From positions 1 through 14,520 of the forward strand of contig JAGCLX010000051.1 of the NCBI GenBank assembly GCA_017646785.1: a stretch of DNA of 14,520 bases, in the 5' to 3' direction. The notes beneath the pieces were generated by a model. That model was not told the DNA's origin. It made no database searches and worked only from the letters and a program-made list of their open reading frames with translations. This DNA comes from Alistipes sp. Lineage in GTDB: Bacteria; Bacteroidota; Bacteroidia; Bacteroidales; Rikenellaceae. This document shows, piece after piece, positions 13,946 to 14,520 of this stretch. The position numbers and the translations under genes are program-made. Numbering within the stretch: position 1 is the first letter of the stretch; every line of letters starts with the position of its first letter.

Positions 13946-14520
13946 ATGAAAAAGCTATTAACACTAATTGCCATTGTATTGGCAGTTGTAGTGTCATCGT
14001 GCAGTAAGTTCGATGATTCCGCAATTTGGGACAAGCTCAATGAACAGGAGCAAACCCTTAATGACCACGAGAAGCGTATTGCAGCCCTTGAGGAGTTGTG
14101 CAAGCGAATGAACACAAACATTAATGCTCTACAAACTATCGTTGAGGCTTTGGAGAAGAAGGACTATGTGACCAATGTTTCTCCAGTACGTGAAGATGGC
14201 GAAATTGTAGGTTACACTATTTCATTTGCAAGCAGCGACACTATTACTATTTACAATGGCAAAGATGGTAAAGACGGCGTCAATGGTCAAGATGGGCAAA
14301 ATGGTTACACCCCACAAATTGGTGTTATGAAGGACACCGATGGTATCTATTATTGGACTATTGACGGTGAGTGGCTACTCGACGGTAAGGGTAACAAGAT
14401 ACAAGCAAACGGTGTTAATGGAATTGACGGTACTGATGGCAGTAACGGTGAAGATGGTACCAATGGAGTAGATGGTATTACTCCACGATTGAAGATTGAG
14501 AATGACTACTGGTATGTGTC
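13946..14520 (+). CDS. DUF4988 (PL29 N-terminal-like) lipoprotein with collagen-like repeats, 3' truncated
   Basis: The frame is open from ATG 13946 to the window end (191 residues and 2 bases). The signal peptide MKKLLTLIAIVLAVVVSSC has a lipobox Cys19. Residues about 24-72 form a heptad-like coiled coil (IWDKLNEQEQTLNDHEKRI, then LQTIVEALEKK), the usual trimerising start of DUF4988 proteins. Then comes a beta segment (VREDGEIVGYTISFASSDTITIYNG), two blocks of G-x-x collagen-like repeats (GKDGKDGVNGQDGQNG, and later a block from NGVNGIDG to NGVDG), and between them the family signature YYWTIDGEWLLDGKGNKIQ. Such proteins are surface or periplasmic lipoproteins of Bacteroidales, often carrying BACON or lyase-like domains further on; none is visible before the cut. 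It follows the 65-residue small gene by 5 nt. Confidence 0.85.
   Translation, partial: MKKLLTLIAIVLAVVVSSCSKFDDSAIWDKLNEQEQTLNDHEKRIAALEELCKRMNTNINALQTIVEALEKKDYVTNVSPVREDGEIVGYTISFASSDTITIYNGKDGKDGVNGQDGQNGYTPQIGVMKDTDGIYYWTIDGEWLLDGKGNKIQANGVNGIDGTDGSNGEDGTNGVDGITPRLKIENDYWYV

Noticed and set aside
1..14520. CRISPR array, tRNA, rRNA, insertion sequence or prophage genes
   Set aside because: No regularly spaced repeats, cloverleaf, ribosomal RNA stretches, transposase or integrase motifs were seen on reading both strands.

Overview
The window looks like a chromosomal segment of a Bacteroidota bacterium, most probably order Bacteroidales; an Alistipes/Rikenellaceae-like host is a guess. The evidence is several upstream regions with the Bacteroidota sigma signal (TTTG, about 20 nt, TAnnTTTG), start codons without clear Shine-Dalgarno sequences, many Bacteroidota-type lipoproteins (signal peptide ending in a lipobox Cys), and a DUF4988-type lipoprotein at the right edge.

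Layout. 1-381 (+) is the C-terminal part of a succinate dehydrogenase/fumarate reductase iron-sulfur subunit, followed by a strong hairpin terminator. 600-1907 (+) is an L-cysteine desulfidase/serine dehydratase-like Fe-S enzyme with its own promoter and a 19-bp terminator. 1970-2250 is a non-coding stretch with a MITE/REP-like imperfect inverted repeat and AT-rich short repeats. 2253-4952 (-) is mutS, divergent from deoD (5112-5825, +); both have promoter signals in the shared 159-nt gap. deoD is followed by a GCGA-loop terminator-like hairpin and then an ALDH3-type aldehyde dehydrogenase (5863-7233, +). Convergent to that lies a minus-strand series read from right to left: ruvA (11014-10424), a FKBP-like lipoprotein (10355-9729), a larger two-domain FKBP-like lipoprotein with a tyrosine-rich insertion (9714-8146), and a WYL-type transcriptional regulator (8141-7236) that starts 4 nt after the preceding stop codon. 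The plus strand continues with an OmpH/Skp-like coiled-coil lipoprotein (11133-11819) and the diadenylate cyclase cdaA (11927-12736), convergent with mgsA, methylglyoxal synthase (13251-12778, -). The last 1.2 kb is a more AT-rich region: a possible small membrane protein, a 65-residue unknown protein, and the N-terminal part of a DUF4988/collagen-like-repeat lipoprotein that runs off the end.

Most of the window is housekeeping: respiration/fumarate reduction, DNA repair (mutS, ruvA), nucleoside salvage (deoD), c-di-AMP signalling (cdaA) and the methylglyoxal bypass (mgsA). The two parts that look least described are the FKBP-lipoprotein/WYL operon, where one FKBP domain seems to carry a Tyr/Gly/Asn-rich insertion in the loop that in SlyD-like proteins holds the chaperone (insert-in-flap) domain, and the small-ORF plus DUF4988 lipoprotein cluster at the right end. 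All statements come from reading the sequence; no database search was possible.
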